From NCBI GenBank assembly GCA_031257015.1, contig JAIRPK010000032.1, positions 33,019-97,018 of the forward strand: a DNA stretch of 64,000 bases. The letters are read 5' to 3'. How positions within the stretch are numbered: position 1 is the first letter of the stretch; each line of letters begins with the position of its first letter. The notes under the pieces are model-generated. The model was not told where the DNA came from and ran no database searches. It worked only from the letters and a program-made list of their open reading frames with translations. Source of the DNA: Tannerellaceae bacterium (lineage in GTDB: Bacteria > Bacteroidota > Bacteroidia > Bacteroidales > Tannerellaceae). Both the position numbers and the translations under genes were made by a program. Positions 1-9,027 of the stretch are shown here, one piece after another.

Positions 1-748
1 GAAGGCCATAAGAAGTAGCTTTATTACCGTTTATGTCTGTGTAAAAGCCGGGCACGGCCTTCTTGCTCTCAATCCTGTACGTGGAAACCTTGGCATGAAT
101 GTTATGACCATAATTATAGCCATCGGTCAAGGCTTTGATATTAGCTTTGGCGATAGCGGGCTTCTTGGCAAACTTATTTTGAAGCTGGTGCATCGCATCT
201 TCCAGCGGACGCTCAAATAACCAGCAGACGAGACCCAGTGCAAACATATTTTTACAACGCAGAGCCGATTTGTTATCGAGTCCGAAATCAGCAAGGCCAT
301 CCCTGGTCATCGTTGAAATCGGAGCGGCCACGATCTGAACCCCTGTTAATCCCAGCTCCTTGAACGGGTCGCCGGTTGCGAACTTAGCCTTGTCCAAGTC
401 AGCTTTTTGGAATGAATCAGTGTCAATGATGACAATTGCGTGAGGCTTCAGGTTATTGACGTTTACTTTCAGTGCTGCCGGATTCATTGCGACAAGCACA
501 TCGGCTTTATCGCCGGGAGTATATATCCCCCGTGACCCCAAATGTACCTGGTAGCCGGAGACGCCGCTTAAGGATCCCTGGGGCGCTCTTATCTCGGCAG
601 GGAAATCCGGAAATGTAGAAATTTCATTTCCCAATATGGCAGACAAGTTTGAGAATATTGTGCCGGTTAATTGCATCCCGTCGCCGGAATCGCCCGAAAA
701 CCGAATTACAACTTTCTCCAATGGAATAATTTTTGTTTCTTCTATCAT
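1..748 (-). CDS. korA: 2-oxoglutarate:ferredoxin oxidoreductase, alpha subunit (partial)
   Basis: The 5' 249 codons of a minus-strand gene whose 3' end lies beyond the left edge of the window. It would be the alpha subunit of a 2-oxoacid:ferredoxin oxidoreductase, which oxidatively decarboxylates 2-oxoglutarate to succinyl-CoA in the cytoplasm. The start codon at 748 is followed by a family-typical N-terminus: RFSGDSGDGMQLTG (about residues 15-28), then the FPDFPAEIRAPQGSLSGVSG stretch and the LVAMNPAAL motif that mark the gamma-domain part of fused KorA proteins. A TACATTTG -7 element lies upstream at 797-804 and no Shine-Dalgarno is visible. The beta subunit is expected outside the window. 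2-oxoglutarate is the likely substrate, but another 2-oxoacid cannot be excluded from this fragment. Confidence 0.85.
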   Translation of the reverse strand, partial: MIEETKIIPLEKVVIRFSGDSGDGMQLTGTIFSNLSAILGNEISTFPDFPAEIRAPQGSLSGVSGYQVHLGSRGIYTPGDKADVLVAMNPAALKVNVNNLKPHAIVIIDTDSFQKADLDKAKFATGDPFKELGLTGVQIVAAPISTMTRDGLADFGLDNKSALRCKNMFALGLVCWLFERPLEDAMHQLQNKFAKKPAIAKANIKALTDGYNYGHNIHAKVSTYRIESKKAVPGFYTDINGNKATSYGL

Positions 749-796
749 AATAAATAATTTAATTCTGACACGCTCATTTGTAAATATTTTTGCTTG

Positions 797-804
797 CAAA
801 TGTA
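797..804 (-). promoter_or_regulatory. -7 promoter element of korA
   Basis: TACATTTG on the minus strand matches the Bacteroidota -7 consensus TAnnTTTG, about 49 bp upstream of the korA start. No convincing -33 TTTG is seen. Confidence 0.5.
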
Positions 805-1027
805 TAAATATTATTGCCTTTTTAAATTGAGGATTGAGAATTTTAGGATTGAAGCAATCGTTTCGCCCGAAGCTCTCATGAAAGAACGAATATGATGATA
901 CTGCGTCCGCTTCGCTCCGAATTAAGAATACAGGATTGAACATTCAGGATTATGCTTAGCGCCCGCCGAGCTTAAGGCTGTCAGGCTAATTGTCCATTTC
1001 AAATTCTGATTCCTCAATCCATCGTGC

Positions 1028-1396
1028 CGCCCGAAAGCTCCCCGGAGATTTCCCGGAAACTTTCGGGATTCTGAAATCCTTCATGACGTCAGGAAAAATA
1101 CTTTCGGACGGCACGAAAGCTTCCCGAAGCCGGGAAAAATACTTTCGGGCGACACGAAAGTTTCCCGAAGCCGGGAAAAATACTTTCGGGCGACACGAAA
1201 GTTTCCCGGAGCCAGGAAAAATATTTTCGGGCGACACGAAAGTTTCCCGGAGCTGTGAAAAATACTTTCGGGATTCCGGAAATTCTTCCCGACGTCAGGA
1301 AAAATGCTTTCGGGGTTCTGGAAATTCTTCCCGATGTCGGGAAAAATACCGTCGGGGTTCTGGAATGACTTCGGGAAACAGGAGTGGGAGAGGACA
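1028..1396. repeat. Palindromic tandem array A1 (41-bp period)
   Basis: About nine units of 41 bp in the 0.9-kb gap between korA and ilvC. The best conserved units start at 1110, 1151, 1192 and 1233; flanking ones (1069, 1274, 1315, 1356) are more divergent. Each unit holds two inverted repeats: TTTCCCG-AAGC-CGGGAAA, and CTTTCG/CGAAAG spanning the unit boundary. Their centres alternate at about 19 and 22 bp. The 41-bp period is not a multiple of three, so the open frames across it cannot be a repeat protein. There are no unique spacers. The rest of the gap (749-1027 and 1397-1587) holds only the korA promoter and no recognisable gene. Confidence 0.9.
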
Positions 1397-1587
1397 GGCA
1401 GGCGAAGGATTTTAATAAAAAAAGATTTGCGCCTTCATGCTTCCGTATATGTTCCCTGTTCTCAATTCGAGGCGAAGCGGCATCGGTAGCTTCATGTTTA
1501 TATTGACTTGAAGTGTTTCGCTGGGCTGTTTATCTGCTGCGCGTTGATGCCGGCGCAACTGTTCGGATTAACGGTCATGGATATAAA

Positions 1588-1627
1588 GAAAAAGTCCGCC
1601 GGGATTATGTAAGCCGACGGACTTTTA
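1588..1627 (-). terminator. Intrinsic terminator of the pdxS-pdxT-ilvC operon
   Basis: Arms AAAAGTCCG (1590-1598) and CGGACTTTT (1618-1626) pair perfectly. On the minus strand a T-rich run follows. The hairpin lies about 20 bp past the ilvC stop. Confidence 0.75.
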
Positions 1628-1644
1628 AGTTTGAGGAGATTCGT

Positions 1645-2691
1645 TTAATTATTTTCCGGCCGGAGGCGTCGAACAACCGCTCCTGTCCTCCACATTTCAC
1701 TGTTGCGGAGAGCGGCAAGTTCATCTTCGAGGCGTTCGCGATAATCCGGCTTGCTGTTAGTGTCTATTGAACGTTGAGCTTCTCTTCCGGAGGCTACTTC
1801 AGCATAAAGTTTTTCAAAAAGAGGCTTTGTTGCATCTCGGAAAGGCCCCATCCAGTCCAATGCTCCGCGCTGCGCTGTTGTGGAGCAGTTCGCGTACATC
1901 CAATCCATCCCGTTTTCGGCAAAGAGAGGCATGAGCGACTGTGTCAGCTCTTCGACTGTTTCGTTGAAGGCTTCCGAGGGGTCATGCCCGTTCTCGCGCA
2001 GCGTCTCGTACTGTGCCAGGAGCAATCCCTGTATAGCTCCCATGAGCGTACCGCGTTCGCCTGTCAGGTCGGAGTAAACTTCTTTTTTGAAAGTTGTTTC
2101 AAAAAGATAGCCGGAGCCGACGCCTATTCCGAGAGCTACGACCCGCTCCCATGCCCGGTTGGTTGCATCCTGAAAGATGGCGTAGCTGGAGTTCAAACCT
2201 CTCCCTTGCAGGAACATGCGGCGGAGGCTCGTTCCCGAACCTTTTGGAGCAACGAGGATGACATCAATGTCCTCCGGTGGAATGATGTTTGTCCGCTCCT
2301 TGTAGGTTATTCCGAAGCCATGCGAGAAGTATAGCGCCTTTCCGGCTGTGAGCGCCGGCCTGATTCGCGGCCAGACTTCTATTTGAGCTGCATCGGAGAG
2401 GAGATACTGTACAATTGTTCCGCGTTGAGCTGCTTCGTCAATATCAAACAATGTTTCTCCCGGTTTCCAGCCGTCCGTTATTGCTTTTTCCCAGGTTTTG
2501 CCGCCCTTGCGCTGACCGACGATAACGTTAAATCCGTTATCTCGCAGGTTAAGGCTTTGCCCCGGCCCCTGGACGCCATATCCTATGACTGCTATTGTTT
2601 CATCTTTCAATACTTCTTTAGCTTTTTCTAAAGGAAATTCATCGCGGGTCACAACATTTTCGTTAACGCCGCCAAAGTTTAGTGTTGCCAT
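1645..2691 (-). CDS. ilvC: Ketol-acid reductoisomerase
   Basis: Cytoplasmic enzyme of valine, leucine and isoleucine synthesis. It isomerises and reduces acetolactate or acetohydroxybutyrate to the dihydroxy acid with NAD(P)H and Mg2+. The 348-residue protein has the Rossmann motif GYGVQGPGQSLNLRDNG near residues 37-53, then the C-terminal knotted domain with the metal-binding stretch SDLTGERGTLMGAIQG and the E/S-rich ANCSTTAQRGALDW segment. The length agrees with the Bacteroidota class. It follows pdxT by 14 bp and is probably the last gene of a pdxS-pdxT-ilvC operon, because an intrinsic terminator lies just downstream. No attenuator or leader peptide is seen, and the other ilv genes are not in the window. 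Confidence 0.95.
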   Translation of the reverse strand: MATLNFGGVNENVVTRDEFPLEKAKEVLKDETIAVIGYGVQGPGQSLNLRDNGFNVIVGQRKGGKTWEKAITDGWKPGETLFDIDEAAQRGTIVQYLLSDAAQIEVWPRIRPALTAGKALYFSHGFGITYKERTNIIPPEDIDVILVAPKGSGTSLRRMFLQGRGLNSSYAIFQDATNRAWERVVALGIGVGSGYLFETTFKKEVYSDLTGERGTLMGAIQGLLLAQYETLRENGHDPSEAFNETVEELTQSLMPLFAENGMDWMYANCSTTAQRGALDWMGPFRDATKPLFEKLYAEVASGREAQRSIDTNSKPDYRERLEDELAALRNSEMWRTGAVVRRLRPENN

Positions 2692-2705
2692 TTCTTAATC
2701 TTATA

Positions 2706-3290
2706 TTATGTTCTGAAAACTATTTTTTCAATAAAATATTGATGAATCCGATTGTCTGTATTCAGTTCTGGATGAAAAGCCGTTGCCAGCATATTTCCCT
2801 GCCTGACGGCAACAATACGATCGTCAACAATAGACAGTACGCTCACTGTCGCGCCGGCCGATTCGACGAATGGGGCGCGAATGAACGTCATCGGAACCAT
2901 TCCCAGTTCCTGGAAGGGAGCATGAACAAAAAAGCTACCCAGTTGCCTTCCGTAAGCATTTCTTTTAACCGTTATGTCCATGATTCCCAGGTGGACGGTC
3001 TGCGTCCCGGCAATTTTGCGTGCCAGGAGTATCATTCCGGCGCAGGTTGCAAAGACCGGCATCCCTCCGGAGATTATCGCTTTGAGGTCATTAAACATAT
3101 CCAGGTCAGTCAGTAATTTGCTCATTGTCGTACTTTCTCCTCCTGGTAGTATCAGTCCGTCCGCTGGTTTTCGGAGATCATCTTTTTTCCGAATTTCAAA
3201 AGTTTCAGCTCCGAGAGCGTTCAGGGCGCGGATATGCTCAATGAATCCTCCCTGCAAGGCTAAAATGCCGATGATTACTTTTCTGTTCAA
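2706..3290 (-). CDS. pdxT: Pyridoxal 5'-phosphate synthase glutaminase subunit
   Basis: Glutaminase partner of PdxS. It hydrolyses glutamine and channels ammonia to the synthase for ribose-5-phosphate-dependent PLP synthesis. The 194-residue protein carries the class-I amidotransferase-like pattern: LPGGEST near residue 48, the nucleophile Cys83 in FATCAGMI, and His173/Glu175 in AFHPEL. The start at 3290 lies only 3 bp after the pdxS stop, so the two subunits are almost certainly translated from one message. All catalytic residues are present and the length is normal. Confidence 0.95.
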   Translation of the reverse strand: MNRKVIIGILALQGGFIEHIRALNALGAETFEIRKKDDLRKPADGLILPGGESTTMSKLLTDLDMFNDLKAIISGGMPVFATCAGMILLARKIAGTQTVHLGIMDITVKRNAYGRQLGSFFVHAPFQELGMVPMTFIRAPFVESAGATVSVLSIVDDRIVAVRQGNMLATAFHPELNTDNRIHQYFIEKIVFRT

Positions 3291-3293
3291 GAC

Positions 3294-4169
3294 TTAGATG
3301 CCTCTTTCAGCCATTAATAATTGAATTTCATTCTCATTGATGCCGATCATGGCCTCGCCCAGGTCTTCGGATATTTCAGCGAGGACGTTCGGGTCGTTAT
3401 AATTCGTCACCGCCTTAACGATAGCCTGTGCCCTCTTTGCCGGATTGCCCGATTTGAATATTCCGGAGCCGACAAAAACGCCTTCCGCCCCAAGTTGCAT
3501 CATAAGAGCAGCATCGGCAGGGGTAGCTACTCCGCCTGCAGCGAAGTTAACCACGGGAAGCTTCCCTTTTTCCTGAACATATTTCAGGAGTTCATAAGAT
3601 ACTTGAAGTTCTTTTGCGGTATAGAAAACTTCATCGTCCTTCATGCTTTGCAGGCGTCGGATTTCAGACATCATTGCACGCATGTGGCGAACAGCCTGAA
3701 CAACGTCGCCCGTGCCTGGTTCCCCTTTAGTTCTAATCATTGCAGCCCCTTCGGCAATTCGTCGTAGCGCCTCGCCCAGGTTCTTTGCCCCGCAGACAAA
3801 AGGAACTTTAAAACGATGCTTATCAACATGAAATTTGTCGTCCGCCGGGGACAATACTTCACTTTCGTCAATGAAGTCGATTTCAAGAGCTTCAAGGATT
3901 TGCGCCTCTACGAAATGCCCAATCCTGACCTTTGCCATCACCGGTATACTTACAGCAGTCTGAATCCCTTTTATCATCTTGGGGTCGCTCATACGCGAAA
4001 CGCCACCTGCAGCACGTATGTCTGCCGGTATTCTTTCCAAGGCCATAACGGCAGCGGCTCCCGCCTCCTCTGCAATACGAGCCTGTTCAGGAGTAGAGAC
4101 ATCCATGATAACGCCGCCTTTTAGCATTTGAGCTAAATTTTTGTTCAGCTCATACCTGTTGTTTTCCAT
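3294..4169 (-). CDS. pdxS: Pyridoxal 5'-phosphate synthase lyase subunit
   Basis: Synthase subunit of the DXP-independent vitamin B6 route. It condenses ribose 5-phosphate, glyceraldehyde 3-phosphate and ammonia to PLP. The protein (291 residues from the chosen start) has the (beta/alpha)8 barrel hallmarks: [33 protein letters not shown], the Schiff-base lysine in [10 protein letters not shown], and [10 protein letters not shown]. An upstream in-frame start at 4226 would add 19 residues, but it lies upstream of a TATATTTG -7 element (4204-4211) whose expected transcription start is near 4197. The start at 4169, giving an N-terminus [10 protein letters not shown] of normal family length, is therefore preferred. 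It is the first gene of the operon with pdxT and ilvC. Confidence 0.95.
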   Translation of the reverse strand: MENNRYELNKNLAQMLKGGVIMDVSTPEQARIAEEAGAAAVMALERIPADIRAAGGVSRMSDPKMIKGIQTAVSIPVMAKVRIGHFVEAQILEALEIDFIDESEVLSPADDKFHVDKHRFKVPFVCGAKNLGEALRRIAEGAAMIRTKGEPGTGDVVQAVRHMRAMMSEIRRLQSMKDDEVFYTAKELQVSYELLKYVQEKGKLPVVNFAAGGVATPADAALMMQLGAEGVFVGSGIFKSGNPAKRAQAIVKAVTNYNDPNVLAEISEDLGEAMIGINENEIQLLMAERGI

Positions 4170-4203
4170 CTTATGTTTATTTGATTTGATATTTATTTCA
4201 CGA

Positions 4204-4211
4204 CAAATATA
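4204..4211 (-). promoter_or_regulatory. -7 promoter element of the pdxS operon
   Basis: TATATTTG on the minus strand, matching TAnnTTTG. It predicts a transcript starting near 4197 and decides the pdxS start at 4169. Confidence 0.55.
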
Positions 4212-4396
4212 GAAAACTGTTTTCATTTACCTCCATTTCCCGACATTCCGACCACAAGCGCCCAATGATACATATCAATACCGTCAGTAAATCCCGAAAA
4301 GCATCCCTGGCATCAACTTTAACTCCGCGGAAGAATGAAGCCGTTCGGCATAGAAATGCAATCATAATCACCAGTTAATTAACAGCCTATTATTTT

Positions 4397-4404
4397 TATC
4401 TTTG
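4397..4404 (+). promoter_or_regulatory. -7 promoter element of the AraC-type regulator
   Basis: TATCTTTG, a good TAnnTTTG match, 34 bp upstream of the ATG at 4438. The -33 region (about 4373-4378) shows no clear TTTG. Confidence 0.5.
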
Positions 4405-4437
4405 CCCACATAGCGAACTAAAAATGCAGTAAAAAAT

Positions 4438-5286
4438 ATGGAGACAAAAGACAATCTGGAACTAATACTATTAAACGTTGCACGCAAGGTGCATGACGCC
4501 GATTGGAACTGGAAAGGAGTCAACAGCCCATTTGCGCGTATATACATGGTCGAATCAGGAACAGCAAAAGTCATCATGCCCGATGGAGAACACATTATCG
4601 AACCAGGCCACCTTTACCTCATCCCCGCATTTGTTACACACAGTTATGAGAACAACAGCACTTTCACCCTCTACTATATTCACATATACGACGAGTACAA
4701 CATCTTCGACCGCCTGAACTTCCCGTTCAGCGTCCTGGCATATGATTCAGATACCACATTGATACAACGGCTTCTGGCCATCAATCCGGGTCGTGAACTA
4801 ACGCGCTCCGACCCGGAAGCATACGATAACCTGCCGACCCTCATCCAATCCATTGCCCGCAATGAACAGCTTTACTTCTGTACGCTTGTGGAGACAAAAG
4901 GAATACTGTTGCAATTGTTTTCGCGCTTCCTGGAGAAAGCCGAGTTCAAACAATCATCCATTGACAACCGCATACTGAAAATAGTCCGCCACATCCGGGA
5001 AAATATCAATCGCAACATAGGGATAAACGAATTATCCACACTGTGCAACCTGAACAAAGACCATTTCATACGTCTTTTCAAGAAAGAAATGGACTGTACT
5101 CCGTTGCAATACATCAATCTAAAGAAAATCGAACGTGCGCAACTCATGCTCATCATTAGTCACAAGTCCATCAAAGATATTTCCTACGCCCTGGGCTTCG
5201 ACAATATTTCCTACTTCTACCGCCTTTTCCGCCGAATAACAGGTTTATCGCCACGGCAATATAAACTGTATCGCCACCGGGTATAA
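4438..5286 (+). CDS. AraC-family transcriptional regulator
   Basis: A 282-residue DNA-binding regulator. The N-terminal half reads as a cupin sugar-sensing domain (about residues 30-100, including GEHIIEPGHLYLIPAFVTHSY). The C-terminal 100 residues form the double helix-turn-helix of the family: NIGINELSTLCNLNKDHFIRLFKK for the first HTH and IKDISYALGFDNISYFYRLFRR for the second, ending LSPRQYK. It stands alone, divergent from pdxS and convergent with a metallophosphoesterase gene. Its target may be the neighbouring GH116/phosphoesterase region, but that is inference from proximity. The ligand is unknown. Confidence 0.9.
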   Translation: METKDNLELILLNVARKVHDADWNWKGVNSPFARIYMVESGTAKVIMPDGEHIIEPGHLYLIPAFVTHSYENNSTFTLYYIHIYDEYNIFDRLNFPFSVLAYDSDTTLIQRLLAINPGRELTRSDPEAYDNLPTLIQSIARNEQLYFCTLVETKGILLQLFSRFLEKAEFKQSSIDNRILKIVRHIRENINRNIGINELSTLCNLNKDHFIRLFKKEMDCTPLQYINLKKIERAQLMLIISHKSIKDISYALGFDNISYFYRLFRRITGLSPRQYKLYRHRV

Positions 5287-5289
5287 GAA

Positions 5290-5313
5290 AAGCCGGCTCA
5301 TACAGGGCCGGCC
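5290..5313 (-). terminator. Terminator of the metallophosphoesterase gene
   Basis: Two GCCGGC arms (5292-5297 and 5307-5312) form a GC-rich hairpin. On the minus strand it is followed by TTTTCTTA. It lies between convergent genes and probably ends the minus-strand transcript. Confidence 0.6.
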
Positions 5314-5340
5314 TCCATGGAATACACTTGCAATTCCAAT

Positions 5341-6255
5341 TCAATTAATATATGTATCCGAGCGACGCCTTAGAAAATTATCGCCGCAATTCTTAAAACC
5401 ACGGATGGAAATATTGAGCGATGCGTCTATTTCAACAAGGGCAAAGCTGTTGCTTGTCGGATACGGACCTTCAATCATACCTTTCAGGGTGTAGTAATGA
5501 ATCCCGTTTGCATAAAGATAGCCGCCCGCATGATGATGCCCCTGAAAAACAGCGATAACATTCCCTCTCCTTTCCAGAATGTCGATTACATCGCGGGCAT
5601 TAACAACACAATACCCCTTATCCTTTTTAGTAAGATCAAGCAGCTGATGCAGAAAGACCACAGCAGGCTCTCCTTTTCCAAGCTCGGCTGACAACCATTC
5701 CAGCTGTTCACCAGGGAGAACGTAAGGCTTGGTCCAGTCGAACTCCCCGTTCTCATGATTGCGCCCCTTTTCATCATGATTGGCATCCAGGATAATAAAA
5801 CGTATGTTTTTCTCGACAAAGGAATACCACGTTTTGTTACCAGCCTGCCCATGATTGCCGGTATGCTTGAGGAAGTCGGATTTACTTATGTTATCAACAT
5901 CGTGATTACCGAGGACGTGATAATGCGCCCCTCTGAATTTCCGGTATTCGGTCTCTATCGTATCGAGATAAAGCAAAGTTTGCTCACGATTAACTCCATT
6001 ATCCTTGAAGTCGCCCAGCTCGATGACGAAATCCGGTTTTTCCTCATTAAAAACCCTCACTGCATCCCGAAGTTTTTGTATCGTATCCACATAGAAACGA
6101 TTCCCCCTCGCAGGTTTGTCAGCATAGTGCAGATCAGTAATCATGCCGAACCGGACTTTTTCGACCTTTGTTCCGGCAGCATGCAAAGTCGAAGAACGGA
6201 AAAGAATCAGCTCCGTCGCCAGGCAACCGGCTTTAATAAACGTTCGTCTATCCAT
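5341..6255 (-). CDS. Exported calcineurin-like metallophosphoesterase
   Basis: A 304-residue protein with a twin-arginine-like N-terminus (DRRTFIKAG) followed by a hydrophobic stretch, suggesting export by Tat. The calcineurin-like dimetal fold is clear: TDLHY (about residue 41), ELGDFKDN, VLGNHD, HQLL and QGHHHAGG supply the Asp, His and Asn ligands. The family includes phosphodiesterases, ADP-ribose/CDP-alcohol diphosphatase-like enzymes and nucleotidases, so the substrate cannot be named. It ends before a terminator and starts 62 bp after the stop of the GH116 gene on the same strand. The two may be co-transcribed as a glycoside/phosphate scavenging pair, which is inference. Confidence 0.88.
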   Translation of the reverse strand: MDRRTFIKAGCLATELILFRSSTLHAAGTKVEKVRFGMITDLHYADKPARGNRFYVDTIQKLRDAVRVFNEEKPDFVIELGDFKDNGVNREQTLLYLDTIETEYRKFRGAHYHVLGNHDVDNISKSDFLKHTGNHGQAGNKTWYSFVEKNIRFIILDANHDEKGRNHENGEFDWTKPYVLPGEQLEWLSAELGKGEPAVVFLHQLLDLTKKDKGYCVVNARDVIDILERRGNVIAVFQGHHHAGGYLYANGIHYYTLKGMIEGPYPTSNSFALVEIDASLNISIRGFKNCGDNFLRRRSDTYIN

Positions 6256-6317
6256 GTTTCATAATCAGGCCGGGCTGAATCAGGGAGATTTCACCCCTTT
6301 CCAGCTCGGAGTACAGT

Positions 6318-8870
6318 TTATTTCATTTTGATAATTCTTGTTTCCCCCTCATTGATAACAGCGGTTTTGAACTTGCTCACCCTTCCGTCGGACAGACGAA
6401 ACCGTTCCAGCGCCAAACTTCCGCCCAGTACCTGAAGATGGACATCATTCTCCGCCACTCGACAACTTCCCCACGCATAGCCGTTAGACCAGAAATACGA
6501 GCCGGGCACAGCAGTGAACTCCATAGACCTTTCCGCTCCGGAGTAGTGAAAGCCCGATACCGCAAGGACACTTGACCATGACGCCATGGCACGAGAATAG
6601 AAATGCCCGTATTCAGGATCATCAAACGGATTACGCTTCAGGCCGTCAAAGCGGGAACGTATGCTGCCGATACATTTCAGACCGTTCTCCCTCTCGCCCA
6701 CATACAACATGCCGATAGCAGCAACATACTCATATCCGGTCATCACTTCCGAAAAGTAAGGAAACGGTATCTCCAGCCGTCCCTTAGGCCAACTGCCCAT
6801 AATCAGACCCGATTCATCCCCCATGACATACGAGCGCATGTTGTTAAACACGCCGGTGAAATCAGGAACATAATTATATTTCATAATAGTTTGATACGTC
6901 TTCCGTATGTTATCAGGCTTGGCCAGATAACCAAGACCAAGGACATGCGCCATGTATTGCCCGACAAGCTGGTCAACCAGACATCCCTCCCCCAGCTGAT
7001 ATAGTGGATTAGTCACATCTTTCGCCCCCATACCAACGATTAAACCCGGATAAATATCCTCGCGAGACTTTGCCGGCATGATCTTTTGAATATAATATTC
7101 ACCGTTGAACATATTCTCGTCCGTCCACCGGCTTCCATTCTCAAACAATCGCCTGCATCTAGCCTCGAAGTCTTTATCCTTCATCACCTTCGCCATTTCT
7201 TCCCCGGCGCGTAACGCTCCGAGATACCAGAACTGCATCTGAGGGTTCGGCCCATAATATTCTACATCCATCGTATTGTGCTGGCATCCCTCCATGACAC
7301 CATCCTGATCCGCATCCCATCCGCCTTTGACCCATGCAAAGGACAAGGCCAGCTTCACCCTGGTCCAGTAAGCCGACAGGAAAGCCCTGTCTCCCGAAAG
7401 AAGATAATCGCGATATAAACGCATGACGGTACCCATTTGCCCGTCAGCGGCAGCTGCTTTCCATTCGCTGGCAAAGGCAAGCGGCAGTTTGGCGCGGAAG
7501 CTCATCAGTCCGGCAGAATCAAGACTGTAATTAAACTCGACGTCCCTCATCGTCCGCGACAGTTCGCCGAACAAAAAAGACGTCGCCGTCTCATAGTTCC
7601 AAACATGCGTACAACTTCCGTAACCCTTTCCGGAAACCTTATCAATGCCTTCCCATCCCATAAGATGTCCGGAGGCTATGCGGAAAACATTCTGCGACCG
7701 CAGATGCGCCAGGGTAAACAGCGCCGCCTCCTTTACTTCATCCGGGAAACTGCTTTGCACAAAAGCGTTGACGAAGTTCAGCGTCCGTTTTTCAAGTTCG
7801 CCCATCCTCGGAACCTCTTTGTCCAGAACATCCCATGCGTTAGCATACACAGTAGTATAATGATTGCCGACGACGGCATTGTCTTTCGCCCATGCGATAC
7901 GGTTCGGAAAATGCCATGTAATATAAAAGGTGAATGTAGATGTCTCCCCGGCCGCAATCGTTTTCATCGCAGCCAGCGAAGCCATCGGATTATCATCAAC
8001 CAGTTTCTCCATGTCCGTCAGCCGGCCATCATCGCTGAAATCGTCCCAGAAGTTAAGTATCGCATTGCTCCAGGCATCATCGGTTGACGAGCGGCGGAAA
8101 GTCACATTGGAGGTCTCCGTCGTCACCAGCGCGACAGTTCCGTATCCCGTGGCGTCCGGAGCAATTCCATCGGTAGTCATGTAAATACCCCTGAAAGACT
8201 CCCCTTCCCTGTACGTATTTATATTATTCTTCGGTCTTCCGCCAGGCTCAAAGCCGATGAAATTGCGCATTACTCCGCAGATGGAAACCTCCGCATCGAC
8301 GGCAGAATGGTTCGTCACCTCATACTTCAATACTGCAATCGGAATACTGCTGGCAGGAACATCACCCGGAATAAACGGATTAAACGCCTTTAGCCTTATA
8401 CTCACAGGAAGTTTATCATCGCTAAGGCTGACCTGCCCCAGCGGATAAGCGGCATCAAAGCAAGCCGATGAGAATCGCGGCAGTCCATGATGATTGCACG
8501 GGACACCGTCCGCATCATTATATTCGCTTGCATGAGCCGGCCCTATCAATGCACGTACAGTCGAAACGTCCCCCTTCGGCTTCACATATATTGCAAAGAA
8601 AGGTTCCTGATTCTGATGTCGTGCGGCAAAGGTAGTCCGCTGTCCGATAGCCGGGCGGTTCATGATGGCTATGTCGCGCAATTCCCCGCGCCCGCCTATC
8701 CCGACTGTTCCCGTGCCGATACCGCCGACCGGGAGAGAGATATTCAACAGATGCTCCTGGTCATAATGCCTCAGTACGGGCCATTCCTCCTGTGCAACAC
8801 TCCTGTCCGCCGCGCCGGCAGCGAAGATTAAGGAGAAGATAATAGCGTGTAAAAATGATTTCTTATTCAT
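6318..8870 (-). CDS. GH116 (DUF608) glycoside hydrolase, glucosylceramidase-like
   Basis: A secreted 850-residue protein with a signal peptide (residues 1-26, ending SVAQ). The N-terminal beta domain starts with the GBA2/GH116 signature LPVGGIGTGTVGIGGRGEL and the INRP-like IMNRP segment. The C-terminal alpha/alpha barrel includes CTHVWNYET, whose Glu matches the family nucleophile position, and GCQHNTMDVEYYGPN, whose Asp matches the acid/base. GH116 members cleave beta-glucosides, beta-xylosides or related glycosides; the exact sugar is not readable here. Length and catalytic residues look complete. A TATATTTG -7 element at 8924-8931 precedes the gene, and repeat array A2 lies between this promoter and prfB. 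Confidence 0.88.
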   Translation of the reverse strand: MNKKSFLHAIIFSLIFAAGAADRSVAQEEWPVLRHYDQEHLLNISLPVGGIGTGTVGIGGRGELRDIAIMNRPAIGQRTTFAARHQNQEPFFAIYVKPKGDVSTVRALIGPAHASEYNDADGVPCNHHGLPRFSSACFDAAYPLGQVSLSDDKLPVSIRLKAFNPFIPGDVPASSIPIAVLKYEVTNHSAVDAEVSICGVMRNFIGFEPGGRPKNNINTYREGESFRGIYMTTDGIAPDATGYGTVALVTTETSNVTFRRSSTDDAWSNAILNFWDDFSDDGRLTDMEKLVDDNPMASLAAMKTIAAGETSTFTFYITWHFPNRIAWAKDNAVVGNHYTTVYANAWDVLDKEVPRMGELEKRTLNFVNAFVQSSFPDEVKEAALFTLAHLRSQNVFRIASGHLMGWEGIDKVSGKGYGSCTHVWNYETATSFLFGELSRTMRDVEFNYSLDSAGLMSFRAKLPLAFASEWKAAAADGQMGTVMRLYRDYLLSGDRAFLSAYWTRVKLALSFAWVKGGWDADQDGVMEGCQHNTMDVEYYGPNPQMQFWYLGALRAGEEMAKVMKDKDFEARCRRLFENGSRWTDENMFNGEYYIQKIMPAKSREDIYPGLIVGMGAKDVTNPLYQLGEGCLVDQLVGQYMAHVLGLGYLAKPDNIRKTYQTIMKYNYVPDFTGVFNNMRSYVMGDESGLIMGSWPKGRLEIPFPYFSEVMTGYEYVAAIGMLYVGERENGLKCIGSIRSRFDGLKRNPFDDPEYGHFYSRAMASWSSVLAVSGFHYSGAERSMEFTAVPGSYFWSNGYAWGSCRVAENDVHLQVLGGSLALERFRLSDGRVSKFKTAVINEGETRIIKMK

Positions 8871-8923
8871 ATCCTATGATTATTTAATGTATTTAATATA
8901 TGTACATATATGATTACCTCGGA

Positions 8924-8931
8924 CAAATATA
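8924..8931 (-). promoter_or_regulatory. -7 promoter element of the GH116 gene
   Basis: TATATTTG on the minus strand, 54 bp upstream of the start codon at 8870. No clear -33 element. Confidence 0.5.
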
Positions 8932-9027
8932 CTTCCAATTTCAATTTTCGGTTTTCCGTTACCGGCGACAATGCCGCCGTCCATCCGAAGCATACCCATA
9001 CACCCGTGACGCCAACCTGCCTTTGAG

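Noticed and set aside
1028..1396. CRISPR array (also considered for A2-A10)
   Set aside because: Units are contiguous with no unique spacers. Periods of 21-43 bp consist wholly of the repeat, and no cas gene is present in the window.
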